From ZC4RG30 sp040508085 (lineage in GTDB: Bacteria; Pseudomonadota; Gammaproteobacteria; Steroidobacterales; Steroidobacteraceae): DNA of 64,000 bases. Positions within the stretch are counted from its first letter, which is position 1. Each line of letters begins with the position of its first letter. The notes beneath the pieces are model-generated. The model ran no database searches and was not told the origin of the DNA. It was given only the letters and a program-made list of their open reading frames with translations. Where the stretch lies: contig JBEVNO010000072.1 in NCBI GenBank assembly GCA_040508085.1, positions 1 through 64,000 of the forward strand, in the 5' to 3' direction. Below, one piece after another: positions 25,295 to 35,000 of the stretch. The translations under genes were made by a program, and so were the position numbers.

Positions 25295-26659
25295 TCAGCC
25301 GCTCCGGTTATGCAGGTGAATGAGATCACGATAACGCGTCGCGAGCTCGGCTGTCAGTGACTCCAGCGGCAGACGCCAGCTCCAGTTGCCGCTGACTGTG
25401 CCGGGACGGTTGAGCCGCGCCTCGTTGCCCAGGTGCAGCAGATCCTGCATGGGCAGCATGGCGAGGCAGCCTACCGAGGCCATGGCGGCGCGCACCATGG
25501 CATCGGGGATCTCGTGGTCGCCGCGCCCGAAGTAGCGGCGCACCAGGTCGCGGCTGGCCTGGGGCAGCGAATCGAACCAGCCCACGGTGGTGTCGTTGTC
25601 ATGCGTGCCCGTATAGACGATGGCGTCGGTTTCGTGCTGGTGCGGCAGGTGCGTGTTGGCCGGGTCGCCATCGAAACCGAACTGCAGCACGCGCATGCCG
25701 GGCAACTGGAAGGCACGCCGCAGCGCAGTCACGGCGGGCGTGATGACGCCCAGATCCTCCGCCACCAGCTCCAGTTGCGGCAGCCCGAGCTTCACCGCTT
25801 TCAGCAGCTCGTGGCCCGGCGCCTCACGCCAGACGCCGTCGCGCGCAGTTGCCGCATCAGCGGCCACCGCCCAGTAGGCCTCCAGGGCGCGGAAGTGGTC
25901 GATGCGCAGCAGGTCGAAGCGCTCGGCCTGCAGCTGCAGGCGCCGCAGCCAGAAACTGAAGCCATCGCGCTGCTGCGCCTCCCAGTCATACAGCGGATTG
26001 CCCCATAGCTGGCCGTCGACAGCGAAATAGTCGGGCGGCACCCCGGCCACTGCCAGGGAGCGGCCCTGCGCATCCAGCTGGAACTGGTCGCGACTGGCCC
26101 AGGTGGCGACCGAATCCGGCGCCACGTAGATGGGCAGGTCGCCGAAGATGCGCACGCCTCGCGCGCCGGCATGCTCGCGCAGCGCGCGCCATTGCGCGTC
26201 GAAACGCCACTGCAGCCGGGCGCGGGCACGCATCGGCGCGGCCAGGCGCCGGGCCGCGACCGCCAGTGCGGTCCTCGAGCGGTCGCGCAGCGGCTCGGGC
26301 CACTGCCACCAGGCGGCGCCGCCATGCTCTTCGGCCAGCGCCTCGAACAGCAGGTAGTCATCCAGCCAGCCGGCCTGTTCGGCGCGCCAGCTGTCGAAAT
26401 CGCTGTCGCCGCCCGGATCCGGCGCGTCCATATCCAGCAGGTCAGTGTTGCCGGCCCGGTCCGAACGCGCCCAGTAAGGAGAACCGCCGGCGTCCACGGG
26501 TACCAGCGGCAACAACTGCCAGACAGTGAAGCCAGCATCCGCGAGCCAGTCGATGAAGCGCCGCGCTCCATCGCCGAAGGCGCCGCGCTCATGCTGCAGC
26601 GAACTGGCAGGCAGCAATACCCCGGCGCGCCGGCGCGACAGCACCAGCTCGCGTGTCAT
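25295..26659 (-). CDS. malQ: 4-alpha-glucanotransferase MalQ
   Basis: 454 residues, the compact form of GH77 amylomaltase (about 500). Conserved parts in order: SPYWARSDRAGNTDLLDM near the N-terminus, LLRIDHFRALEAYW (nucleophile Asp), LVAEDLGVITPAV (acid/base Glu) and TGTHDNDTTVGW. It moves maltooligosaccharide chains between glucans, so it can recycle short limits left by phosphorylase. The ATG at 26659 overlaps the GH57 stop as ATGA. It lacks the extended N-terminal domain of E. coli MalQ. Confidence 0.93.
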   Translation of the reverse strand: MTRELVLSRRRAGVLLPASSLQHERGAFGDGARRFIDWLADAGFTVWQLLPLVPVDAGGSPYWARSDRAGNTDLLDMDAPDPGGDSDFDSWRAEQAGWLDDYLLFEALAEEHGGAAWWQWPEPLRDRSRTALAVAARRLAAPMRARARLQWRFDAQWRALREHAGARGVRIFGDLPIYVAPDSVATWASRDQFQLDAQGRSLAVAGVPPDYFAVDGQLWGNPLYDWEAQQRDGFSFWLRRLQLQAERFDLLRIDHFRALEAYWAVAADAATARDGVWREAPGHELLKAVKLGLPQLELVAEDLGVITPAVTALRRAFQLPGMRVLQFGFDGDPANTHLPHQHETDAIVYTGTHDNDTTVGWFDSLPQASRDLVRRYFGRGDHEIPDAMVRAAMASVGCLAMLPMQDLLHLGNEARLNRPGTVSGNWSWRLPLESLTAELATRYRDLIHLHNRSG

Positions 26660-28371
26660 GAACGCCGCATCACGCCACCGGCCTCCGGCGCACCGCGCCC
26701 GATGCTGACCGGTTCGAGGAGCGTTGCCGGAGGTTCCAGGTGCAATGCACGGTAGAGGCTGGTGAGCTGGTGGCGGAACAGTTCGTCGAAATCGCGCACC
26801 GCCCCGGCCGGGTTGTAGTCGCCGAACCACCAGAACCAGTCGGAGGCTTCGCAGGCGGCCAGTTGCTGTTCAGCGCGCGCGATCTCCGCCGCATCCAGAC
26901 TGCCACCGGCAATGGCGGCATCGAAGGCATGCTTGGCTTCGCAGAGAAGGTCCCAGCCGTGGTTCTTGTCGGGGTTGCCCATCCACGTCGACAGCGTGCC
27001 ATACACCCAGCTGCCCGCCCGCAGCTGCGGCAGTGCGGCGGGCCGGGCGCCGGCGGCGCGCTGTTCGTCGATGAGCTCGGACAGCGTGGTGAGCTTCAGG
27101 CGCGGATGGGCGGCGAGCTGCGCGTACATCGCCTGCAGGAAGTACCAGGCGTTGTAAGGGTAGTACTCCCAGGCATTCTCGCCATCCAGCGCCACCAGCA
27201 GCGCGCGGCCGGGCGTGCCCGTGGTCAGGTCCGCCAGCGTCGTGAGTTCATGCGCCAGGTTCGCGGCGGCGTCATCGCCATGCCACTTCGAATAGCTGAA
27301 GCCGATCAGGTCGGAGACCCCGTCGTGGCGGAAAAAGCAGGCCAGCTTGCTGCCGGGCAATGCAAAGGGCTGGTTCAGCAGGCACTCCGACCCGCTGCGG
27401 TCTTCCGGCACGACGATGCCGGAGCGCTCCAGCGATGGCCGCAGCACACTGACGCTGGTGGCAAGACAGTCGAAACCTGCCGCTTCGATGGCGTGCACCG
27501 CCGGCACGCTGATGGCGCCTTCAGACGGCCAGCAGGTGCGCGGCTTGCGGCCGAACACGCGTTCGTAGCATTCCACGGCGCGCTGCATGTGCCAGTCGGC
27601 GCGCGCGGCACCACCGGGATAAGCGGGCGAGCGCGGGCGAGCCGATGCCGGTTCGCTGTCGCGCGCCGCGCCGAAGTCGAACAGCAGCGGCAGGATGGGA
27701 TGACTGTAGGGTGACACCGCCAGCTCGCATTTGCCGGCATCGGCCAGCGCCCGGAAACGCGGCAGCACGCCGTCGAGCAACTCACCGATCAGTTCCAGCA
27801 GGGTGCGCCGATCAGCAGCGTTGAAGCCATGCGCCTTGGCGGTGAGGCGCGCCACGCGCACGTCGGTGCGACGCACCGATTCCCCCAGCCACGCCAGGTG
27901 ATACCAGACAGCCAGGTCGTACAGGTACTGGTCCGGGACGTAAGCGATCAGGCCGGGCTTGTCGAAGGCGGCGGCGAGCTCCACCAGCGCCACGAATGGC
28001 GGGTGACGCCCGATCAGGTGTTCGCGGTCGGCGCGCAGACAGGCGCGCAGCAGCTGCGCGCGCGCGGCGGCATCGGCCGGCAGGGGCGCATCGCTCAGGG
28101 TTGCCAGCAGGGCATCGGGCAGGGGCTGCCCGGAAACGAGCTGCGCGCGTACTGCCGTGGCGAGGTCTTCGACCTGCTCGATCAGCACTGGCGTGAAATT
28201 GACCACTGCCTTGGCGCCGGGCACCTGCTCCAGGTGCGCGGCCATGTCGGTGTAGTCCTTGATGGCATGCAGCCAGGTCCACGGCAGCACGTAACGCCCG
28301 GAAAGGGCGTCCCGGTAGGGGGGCTGGTGCATATGCCACAACAGGATGACCGGCAGTCGATCGTCCACCAT
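26656..28371 (-). CDS. Glycoside hydrolase family 57 protein (alpha-glucan active)
   Basis: 571 residues. GH57 motifs: LWHMHQPPYRD (motif 1, residues 10-20), VPDQYLYDLAVWYHL, TCWPSEGAISVPAV (motif 3 with the nucleophile Glu) and LLVALDGENAWEYYP (motif 4 with the catalytic Asp). GH57 enzymes include alpha-amylases, branching enzymes, amylopullulanases and 4-alpha-glucanotransferases; length and motif spacing do not decide which. Being joined to glgC by a 1-base overlap (TGATG) and to malQ by ATGA, it most likely acts on glycogen chains in the cytoplasm. No signal peptide is present. Confidence 0.9.
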   Translation of the reverse strand: MVDDRLPVILLWHMHQPPYRDALSGRYVLPWTWLHAIKDYTDMAAHLEQVPGAKAVVNFTPVLIEQVEDLATAVRAQLVSGQPLPDALLATLSDAPLPADAAARAQLLRACLRADREHLIGRHPPFVALVELAAAFDKPGLIAYVPDQYLYDLAVWYHLAWLGESVRRTDVRVARLTAKAHGFNAADRRTLLELIGELLDGVLPRFRALADAGKCELAVSPYSHPILPLLFDFGAARDSEPASARPRSPAYPGGAARADWHMQRAVECYERVFGRKPRTCWPSEGAISVPAVHAIEAAGFDCLATSVSVLRPSLERSGIVVPEDRSGSECLLNQPFALPGSKLACFFRHDGVSDLIGFSYSKWHGDDAAANLAHELTTLADLTTGTPGRALLVALDGENAWEYYPYNAWYFLQAMYAQLAAHPRLKLTTLSELIDEQRAAGARPAALPQLRAGSWVYGTLSTWMGNPDKNHGWDLLCEAKHAFDAAIAGGSLDAAEIARAEQQLAACEASDWFWWFGDYNPAGAVRDFDELFRHQLTSLYRALHLEPPATLLEPVSIGRGAPEAGGVMRRS

Positions 28372-29648
28372 CAACGCAGGACCGTCGTCGCGGAAAGCAT
28401 CGCGCCGGGGGTGACCAGCACCACACCGCGCGGCGTGACGTCGAAGCGCTCGCGGTCCTTCTCGGCATCGACACCGATCTCGGTGTCGTCGGGGATGTCG
28501 CAACCCTCGTCGATGATGGCGCCGCGGATGGTGCACCGCTTGCCGATATGCACGCCCGGCATGATCACCGAACGCTCCACCGATGAGTATTCCTCGACGC
28601 GCACCTCGGAAAACAGCAGCGATTCGCGGATCACCGCCCCGGAGATGATCGAGCCGCCGGCCACCAGGGAATTGATCGCCATGCCGGTGCGGCCTTCATC
28701 GTTCAGCACGAATTTGGCCGGCGGCTGCTGCACTTGGTAGGTCCAGATCGGCCATTCCTCGTCATAGACGTTCAGCTCGGGCGAAACATGCACCAGCTCG
28801 AGATTGGCCTCGTAGAAGGCGTCGACCGTGCCCACGTCGCGCCAGTAGTTCTGCGCGCGCGTGCGCACATTGAGGAACGGATAGGCGAATACGTGATTCT
28901 TCTCGATGGCCTTCGGGATGATGTTGCGGCCGAAATCATGCGCCGATCCATCATCGAGCGCGTCCTCGGACAGCATCTGGTCCAGCAGCTTGGCGTTGAA
29001 CACGTAGATGCCCATCGACGCCAGCGCCACGTCCTTGTTGCCCGGCATGTGCTCGGGGTTGGGCGGCTTCTCGGTGAACTTGGTGACCTTGTTCCATTCG
29101 GTGACCGACAGCACGCCGAAATCGCGCGCCTCGTCCAGCGGCACCTCGACCACACCCACGGTGATATCCGCGCCCTTCTCCACGTGGTAGGCGATCATCG
29201 GACCGTAATCCATCTTGTAGATGTGGTCCCCGGCCAGCACCAGCACGTGCTGCGGATGGTGGCCGCGCACATAGTCCAGATTCTGGTAGACGGAGTCGGC
29301 CGTCCCCCGGTACCACTGCTTGCCGACCTGCTGCTGGGCCGGGATCACGTCGATGAACTCCCCGAACTCCCCCCGCAGGTAGCTCCAGCCCCGCTGGACG
29401 TGCTGGATCAGCGACTGGCCCTTGTACTGTGTCAGCAGCGCGATCTTGCGGATCCCTGAGTTGACACAGTTGGAAAGGACGAAGTCCACGATGCGGAACT
29501 TGCCGCCAAAGGGCGTAGCGGGCTTGCAACGGTGTTCCGTGAGCCCGCGGAGGCGTTCGCCCCTGCCCCCTGCCATGATCATCGCTAACGTGCCGCCAGT
29601 GAGACGACTTACATAGCGCCCGGATGAAGCGCGCGTGTTTCTTGCCAT
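28371..29648 (-). CDS. glgC: Glucose-1-phosphate adenylyltransferase GlgC
   Basis: 425 residues, typical for bacterial ADP-glucose pyrophosphorylase. The nucleotide loop LAMIMAGGRGERLRGLT lies near residue 20-38; HRCKPATPFGGKFRIVDF follows. YRGTADSVYQNLD and GDHIYKMDY mark the catalytic site, and the C-terminal left-handed beta helix carries the allosteric site (YSSVERSVIMPG). It commits glucose 1-phosphate to glycogen and is probably controlled by fructose 6-phosphate or similar effectors. The start is probably ATG 29648; a GTG at 29666 is possible. The 5' end is divergent from, and may overlap, glgB. Confidence 0.96.
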   Translation of the reverse strand: MARNTRASSGRYVSRLTGGTLAMIMAGGRGERLRGLTEHRCKPATPFGGKFRIVDFVLSNCVNSGIRKIALLTQYKGQSLIQHVQRGWSYLRGEFGEFIDVIPAQQQVGKQWYRGTADSVYQNLDYVRGHHPQHVLVLAGDHIYKMDYGPMIAYHVEKGADITVGVVEVPLDEARDFGVLSVTEWNKVTKFTEKPPNPEHMPGNKDVALASMGIYVFNAKLLDQMLSEDALDDGSAHDFGRNIIPKAIEKNHVFAYPFLNVRTRAQNYWRDVGTVDAFYEANLELVHVSPELNVYDEEWPIWTYQVQQPPAKFVLNDEGRTGMAINSLVAGGSIISGAVIRESLLFSEVRVEEYSSVERSVIMPGVHIGKRCTIRGAIIDEGCDIPDDTEIGVDAEKDRERFDVTPRGVVLVTPGAMLSATTVLR

Positions 29649-31846
29649 GCAGGCTATATTTACCACACAGGAGCACCATCATTTCCATACAGCTCATCAC
29701 AACTGAACAGCAAAGGGTCGCCGCAGGTGCTCATCACGACCCGCATAGCGTCCTCGGCGTGCGTTTCGAGGGTGCCGCCGCCGTGGTCCGGGTCTACCTG
29801 CCGGCAACACTGGACGTGCGGCTGGCCGACGGCCGGCCGTTCACCCGGATCGGGGATTCAGACTTCTTCGAGCTGCGCGGCCCCGCGGCGGGCATCGACA
29901 CCCATCCGCTGATCATCTGGACCGACGACCGCAGCGGGCGGCATGAGCGCGTCGATCCCTACAGCTTCCTGCCCACGCTGGGTGATGCGGATCTTGCCTT
30001 GTTTGCCTCAGGCAGCCATGCCGAGGCCTGGCGCATGATGGGTGCGCATCCAGCCGTATTCGACGGCATCAGCGGTGTGCGCTTTGCGGTATGGGCGCCC
30101 AATGCGGGCCGCGTCAGTCTGGTCGGGCCGTTCTGCGACTGGGATGGCCGCCGCCTGCCGCTGCGGGCGCTGGGTTCCAGCGGCATCTGGGAGCTGTTCG
30201 TGCCCGGGCTGCCGCTGGGTGAACTGTACAAATTCGAGGTGCGCAATCGCGACTCGGGGACGGTGGTGGTCAAGACCGACCCCTTCGCCTTCGCCACCGA
30301 GATGCGCCCCGCCACTGCCGGCATCGTGGCGGACCCTGATGCCTATGCCTGGCAGGATGGCGCCTGGATGCAGGCGCGGCCGGGGCATGACTGGCTGCAT
30401 GCACCCCTGTCCATCTACGAGGTGCATGCCGGCTCCTGGAACCGCCACCCGGACGGGGGCTTCCTGAGTTACCGCGAGTTCGCCGAGCAGCTGCTGCCCT
30501 ATGTGAAGCGCCTGGGTTTCACGCATATCGAGCTGCTGCCGATCACCGAGCACCCGCTGGACGATGCCTGGGGCTACCAGACCACCGGCTATTTCGCCCC
30601 CACCAGCCGCTTCGGCCCGCCCGACGAATTGAAATATTTCATCGACCGCTGCCATCAGGAGGGGGTGGGCGTGCTGCTCGACTGGGTGCCGGCGCATTTC
30701 CCGCGCGACGCCCATGGCCTGGCGCGTTTCGATGGCACCGCGCTGTATGAATATGCCGACCCGCGCAAGGGCGAGCATCTGGACTGGGGCACCTACATCT
30801 TCAATTACGACCGGCATGAGGTGAAGAGCTTCCTGCTGGCCAGCGCCTGCTTCTGGCTGGAACACTTCCATTTCGACGGGCTGCGCGTGGATGCCGTGGC
30901 CTCGATGCTGTATCTGGATTTCGGCCGCGGCACGGATTTCGCGCCGAACCAGTACGGCGGGCGCGAGAACCTGGAAGCCATCCAGTTCCTGCGCGAACTG
31001 AACACCATCACGCATGGCCGCGCCCCCGGCACGGTGATCATGGCCGAGGAGTCCACCGACTGGCCCCAGGTCAGCCGGCCGGTGGACGGTGGCGGGCTGG
31101 GTTTCTCGATGAAGTGGAACATGGGGTGGATGCACGACACCCTGAACTACTTCAAGAAGGATCCGCTGTGGCGGCGGCACCACCAGAACAATCTCACCTT
31201 CGCGATGATGTATGCGTACACCGAGAACTTCATCCTGCCGCTGTCGCACGACGAGGTGGTGCACCTGAAGAGTTCGCTGCTGGGCCGCATGCCGGGTGAC
31301 CGCTGGCAGCAGCTGGCCAACCTGCGGCTGCTGTACACCTACATGTGGACCTTGCCGGGGAAGAAGCTGCTGTTCATGGGCGGGGAGCTTGCGCATCCCT
31401 GGGAATGGGATTTCCACGTGGCGCTGCCCTGGTCGCTGCAGGAGCATGGTGAACATCGCGGCATGCAGCAGCTGGTCGGCGACCTGAACCGGCTGTACGT
31501 GCAGATGCCGGCACTGCACCGGCACGAGTTCGAACCCGAAGGCTTCCAGTGGATCGACTGCAGCGACAGCGACCAGTCGGTGCTGGCCTTCCTGCGCTCG
31601 GGCCTCGGGCAGCAGCTGGTGGTCGTGCTGAGTTTCACGCCGCAGCCGCGCGCCAACTACCGCATCGGCGTGCCGGTGCCGGGCAACTACCGCGTGTTGC
31701 TGAATTCGGATTCGCAGCACTACGGCGGCTCGAATGTGGGCCGCGACGCCGTGATGAGCGAAGCCACGCCAAGCCACGGCTTCGAGCACTCGGTGGTGCT
31801 GGCGCTGCCGCCGCTGGCCGGGCTGATCCTGGCCCGCGCCGGCTAG
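29624..31846 (+). CDS. glgB: 1,4-alpha-glucan branching enzyme GlgB
   Basis: Up to 740 residues. An N-terminal CBM48 domain pair precedes the GH13 barrel. Sites: HHDPHSVLG, GVRFAVWAPNAGRVSLVG, FDGLRVDAVASMLYLD (nucleophile Asp), VIMAEESTDWP (acid Glu) and LPLSHDEVVH. It creates the 1,6 branches of glycogen. The start is uncertain: ATG 29624 lies inside the glgC 5' end and has no clear binding site, TTG 29642 is possible, and an ATT at 29681 has an ideal AGGAG 7 bases upstream and gives the N-terminal length seen in E. coli. The stop shares CTAG (31843-31846) with glgP on the other strand. Confidence 0.95.
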   Translation: MKRACFLPCRLYLPHRSTIISIQLITTEQQRVAAGAHHDPHSVLGVRFEGAAAVVRVYLPATLDVRLADGRPFTRIGDSDFFELRGPAAGIDTHPLIIWTDDRSGRHERVDPYSFLPTLGDADLALFASGSHAEAWRMMGAHPAVFDGISGVRFAVWAPNAGRVSLVGPFCDWDGRRLPLRALGSSGIWELFVPGLPLGELYKFEVRNRDSGTVVVKTDPFAFATEMRPATAGIVADPDAYAWQDGAWMQARPGHDWLHAPLSIYEVHAGSWNRHPDGGFLSYREFAEQLLPYVKRLGFTHIELLPITEHPLDDAWGYQTTGYFAPTSRFGPPDELKYFIDRCHQEGVGVLLDWVPAHFPRDAHGLARFDGTALYEYADPRKGEHLDWGTYIFNYDRHEVKSFLLASACFWLEHFHFDGLRVDAVASMLYLDFGRGTDFAPNQYGGRENLEAIQFLRELNTITHGRAPGTVIMAEESTDWPQVSRPVDGGGLGFSMKWNMGWMHDTLNYFKKDPLWRRHHQNNLTFAMMYAYTENFILPLSHDEVVHLKSSLLGRMPGDRWQQLANLRLLYTYMWTLPGKKLLFMGGELAHPWEWDFHVALPWSLQEHGEHRGMQQLVGDLNRLYVQMPALHRHEFEPEGFQWIDCSDSDQSVLAFLRSGLGQQLVVVLSFTPQPRANYRIGVPVPGNYRVLLNSDSQHYGGSNVGRDAVMSEATPSHGFEHSVVLALPPLAGLILARAG
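29669..29683 (+). promoter_or_regulatory. Shine-Dalgarno and possible ATT start of glgB
   Basis: AGGAG at 29669-29673 is the only good ribosome binding site near the glgB start. Seven bases later is ATT (29681), in frame; no ATG, GTG or TTG lies within normal range. ATT starts are rare and known for infC. The first residues from here would be followed by SIQLITTEQQRVAAG and then HHDPHSVLG, aligning well with E. coli GlgB. Confidence 0.45.
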
Positions 31847-34404
31847 ACCGACTTCATCAGCCCCATTTCCAGCGGATGGGTCAGCAACGGGTGCCATGGG
31901 TAGACCCGCACCTGCAGCTGGTACTGGCCGGTGCCGGGTGGCGGCGCCGCCAACTGGAAAGTATGGCTGCCATCCGCTGCCGGCGTGGCGGCCGGCGTGA
32001 ATTCGGCGCGCCACTGCCCTTCGGGCACCCCGTGACCGAATGAGGTCAGTGCGGAAGGCTCGAACTGGGATTCCGGCAACAGACGCCGCGCCTTGAATTC
32101 CACGCGCACATCCTGGGGCGACAGCTGACCCAGCTGCAGCACGGCGCTTAGCCTCAGCAGCGCCGCGGCATCGCCGTCGCGCACGGCATCGGTGACGGAC
32201 TGGATGCTCACGCCGTTCCAGTGTTCGCGCACACGGCGCTTCCATTTCGCCAGTTCCACGGCACCGGCGGCCTGGTTGTCCAGCAGCTTGGCGCTCTGCG
32301 CAGCGGCCGGCACATACAGCCCGTCGCGGTAATCGCCCACGGTGCGGCGCATGTTGAAACTGGGGATCACGGTGGCCATGGCACGCTTGCAGCGGCGCAC
32401 CCACTGCGGCGCAAAGCCGCTCGAATTGCGCGCGTAATACAGCGGCACCACTTCCTCTTCGATGACATCCAGCACCGCCGCGGCGTCGAGGTAGTCGCGG
32501 CGCCCCTCGTCGTGGGAATCGGCGCCGTGAATGCCCCAGCCATTGGTGCCGTCGAAGGCCTCGGCCCACCAGCCGTCGAGGATGGACAGGTTCTGGCGCC
32601 CGTTGACGGCAGCCTTGATGCCGGAGGTGCCAGAGGCCTCCAGCGGCGCAATCGGGTTGTTGAGCCAGACGTCGACGCCGCTGACCAGCCAGCGCGCCAG
32701 CTGGATGTCGTAATCCTCGAGAAACACCACGCGGCCGGCGAACTCCGGCTGCAGCATGGTGCGCTTGATCTCGCGCAGCACTTCCTGGCCAGGCTGGTCG
32801 GCCGGATGCGCCTTGCCGGCGAACAGGAACACCACCGGCCGCTCCTCGTTGGATACCAGGCGCAGCAGGCGTTCGCGGTCCCGCATGATCAACGCCGCGC
32901 GCTTGTAAGTGGCGAAGCGCCGCGCGAAACCGATGGTCAGCACGTTCGGATTCGCAGGGTCAAGCCAGCGCGTGATATGCGCCAGCTGCACCGAACCCAG
33001 ACGCTTGCGGCGGTACTCGCGCTCCAGCCGGGCGCGCACGCCCGCCAGCATGCGCGATTTCACATCCTGCGATACCGCCCAGAAGGGAATGTCCGGGATC
33101 TGCTCCACCGCCTTCCAGTAGGCGACGTCGCTGAGCTTCTCGCGCCAGTCGGCGAGGTGGCTGTCGAAGAAACGCCCCCAGGCCGAAGCCAGGAAGGTGG
33201 GCACGTGGATGCCGTTGGTGACATAGCCGACCGGGTTTTCCGCCGCGGGAATCTCCGGCCAGTGATCGGCACAAAGCTCCGAGGACACGGCGCCGTGGAT
33301 GCGGCTGACGCCGTTGACGCGGCGCGCGCAGTGCAGCGCCAGCCGCGTCATGTTGAAGCGTCCCGGCACGCCGGGGGCGCGGCCCAGTTCCAGCAGCGCG
33401 TCCATGCTCAGCCCCATGGCGGCTGAGATGGCACCGAAATGCTCGGTGAACAGATGGTCCGGGAAGGCATCGTGGCCGGCCGCCACCGGGGTGTGCGTGG
33501 TGAACACGCTGCCGGCAGCGACCGCCTCGAGGGCGGCTTCGAAGGACAGGCCTTGCGCCAGACGCTCGCGGATCAGTTCGATGCCGAGGAAGGCGGCATG
33601 CCCTTCGTTCATGTGCCACACCGCCGGTGCCAGACCCAGCAGACGCAGGGCGCGCACGCCGCCGATGCCCAGCACCATCTCCTGGCGGATACGGTGCGAT
33701 TCATCACCGCCATACAGGCGGAAGGTGATGTCGCGATCCGCCTCGCTGTTGGTGGCCACGTTGGTGTCCAGCAGATAGACGGTCACATGGCCGATCTTCG
33801 CCTTCCACAGCCGCGCGGATACCTCGCGGCCGGCAATGGGGACGGCGACCTGCAGCCAGGTGCCGGCGGCATCCACCACCTTCTCCACCGGCAGGTCGCG
33901 GGGGTCGGCATCGCGGTAGCCAGCATGCTGCGTGCCGTCACCGTCCACGGATTGCGAGAAATAGCCCTGCCGGTACAGCAGGCCAATGGCGACGAAATTC
34001 AGGCGCTCGTCGCTGGCGGCCTTGCAATGGTCCCCGGCGAGGATGCCGAGGCCGCCGGAATAAATGGGAAAGCTCTCGTGAAAGCCGTATTCGGCGCAGA
34101 AATAAGCCACCAGCGGCATGTCCTGCTGCTGCGTCTCGCGGGCCTGGTAGTTGTCGAACTCGGCCAGCACCTCTGCGTAACGGCGCAGGTATTCCGGATT
34201 GACCGCGGCCGCATCCAGCGTGGCCTGGTTCACGCAGCGAAGCATCAGGCGCGGATTGGCCTGGGTTTCGCGCCACAGTGTCTGGTCAAGGTCTTCGAAC
34301 AGGGCCCGCGTAGACCGGTGCCAGCTGTAAGAGAGGTTGCCGGCAAGTTCGGTCAGGCGGGACAGTTTGGCCGGAATGACCGGCGAGATTTCGATCAGCT
34401 GCAT
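31843..34404 (-). CDS. glgP: Alpha-glucan phosphorylase GlgP (DUF3417 type)
   Basis: 853 residues of the GT35 family. The N-terminal DUF3417 helix region (SRLTELAGNLSYSWHRS) marks the short-type bacterial and archaeal phosphorylases rather than the E. coli form. EASGTSGIKAAVNG carries the PLP lysine; GYVTNGIHVPTF and VFLEDYDIQLARWLV are further hallmarks. It releases glucose 1-phosphate from glycogen. The start is probably ATG 34404 (34416 is an alternative). It is convergent with glgB, sharing the stop tetranucleotide CTAG. Confidence 0.94.
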   Translation of the reverse strand: MQLIEISPVIPAKLSRLTELAGNLSYSWHRSTRALFEDLDQTLWRETQANPRLMLRCVNQATLDAAAVNPEYLRRYAEVLAEFDNYQARETQQQDMPLVAYFCAEYGFHESFPIYSGGLGILAGDHCKAASDERLNFVAIGLLYRQGYFSQSVDGDGTQHAGYRDADPRDLPVEKVVDAAGTWLQVAVPIAGREVSARLWKAKIGHVTVYLLDTNVATNSEADRDITFRLYGGDESHRIRQEMVLGIGGVRALRLLGLAPAVWHMNEGHAAFLGIELIRERLAQGLSFEAALEAVAAGSVFTTHTPVAAGHDAFPDHLFTEHFGAISAAMGLSMDALLELGRAPGVPGRFNMTRLALHCARRVNGVSRIHGAVSSELCADHWPEIPAAENPVGYVTNGIHVPTFLASAWGRFFDSHLADWREKLSDVAYWKAVEQIPDIPFWAVSQDVKSRMLAGVRARLEREYRRKRLGSVQLAHITRWLDPANPNVLTIGFARRFATYKRAALIMRDRERLLRLVSNEERPVVFLFAGKAHPADQPGQEVLREIKRTMLQPEFAGRVVFLEDYDIQLARWLVSGVDVWLNNPIAPLEASGTSGIKAAVNGRQNLSILDGWWAEAFDGTNGWGIHGADSHDEGRRDYLDAAAVLDVIEEEVVPLYYARNSSGFAPQWVRRCKRAMATVIPSFNMRRTVGDYRDGLYVPAAAQSAKLLDNQAAGAVELAKWKRRVREHWNGVSIQSVTDAVRDGDAAALLRLSAVLQLGQLSPQDVRVEFKARRLLPESQFEPSALTSFGHGVPEGQWRAEFTPAATPAADGSHTFQLAAPPPGTGQYQLQVRVYPWHPLLTHPLEMGLMKSV

Positions 34405-34427
34405 GGCGGGCAGCATAATGCACACCC

Positions 34428-35000
34428 ATGAAACACATACTTGCGCTGGTTCTCGTCAGCCTCACATGCGCCGCCTGCGCGGACGATCCGGCTCCCGCAG
34501 CGGCCGCCGCTGCGCCGGCGGCCCCGGACGGCTGCCTGGCCGACGGCAGCGGGACGCTGGTGGCCCAGTTGCGCGGTGCGCTGACCCAGGATATCGCCTG
34601 GAACAATGGCGACATGCAGTGTGAGGGCGGACCGCGACCGGAGGGCAACGGCCTGCGGCTGACTTTTGCCGGGCCGACCACAGGCCCGGAAGGAACCAGG
34701 CAACTGCGCTTCATCTTCGGTATCGATCTGCAGGACGCCGCCGCCGGCGCGGCACGCGCCCTGCCCACCAACATCACTCTCATCATGGAGGGCGAGCAGC
34801 AGCTGTTCGCCACGCGCGGCGACCAGCGCTGCGCCGTCGAGGCGCTGGAACGCATGGCCCTGCCCGGGGATGGCGGACACGAGCGCATCCACGCGCGCGG
34901 CTACTGCACCTCCCCGGCCCTGGACCTCGCAGGCGGTACCAGCCTGCTGGTGCCCACCTTTGAATTCACCGGCATCGTCGCCGCAGGAGCCCAGCCATGA
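34428..35000 (+). CDS. Hypothetical lipoprotein
   Basis: 190 residues. A lipoprotein signal (lipobox AAC near residue 17) is followed by an Ala/Pro-rich linker and a domain with five further cysteines (e.g. DGCLADG, DMQCEGG, DQRCAVEA, RGYCTSP). I do not recognise the family. The spacing suggests a small disulfide-stabilised envelope protein. Its TGA overlaps the ATG of the next gene (ATGA), so the two products are probably made together. It is divergent from glgP. Confidence 0.7.
   Translation: MKHILALVLVSLTCAACADDPAPAAAAAAPAAPDGCLADGSGTLVAQLRGALTQDIAWNNGDMQCEGGPRPEGNGLRLTFAGPTTGPEGTRQLRFIFGIDLQDAAAGAARALPTNITLIMEGEQQLFATRGDQRCAVEALERMALPGDGGHERIHARGYCTSPALDLAGGTSLLVPTFEFTGIVAAGAQP

Noticed and set aside
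30008..32569. Minus-strand 853-codon frame opposite glgB and reaching into glgP
   Set aside because: It overlaps two well-supported genes in another frame and has no domain signature.
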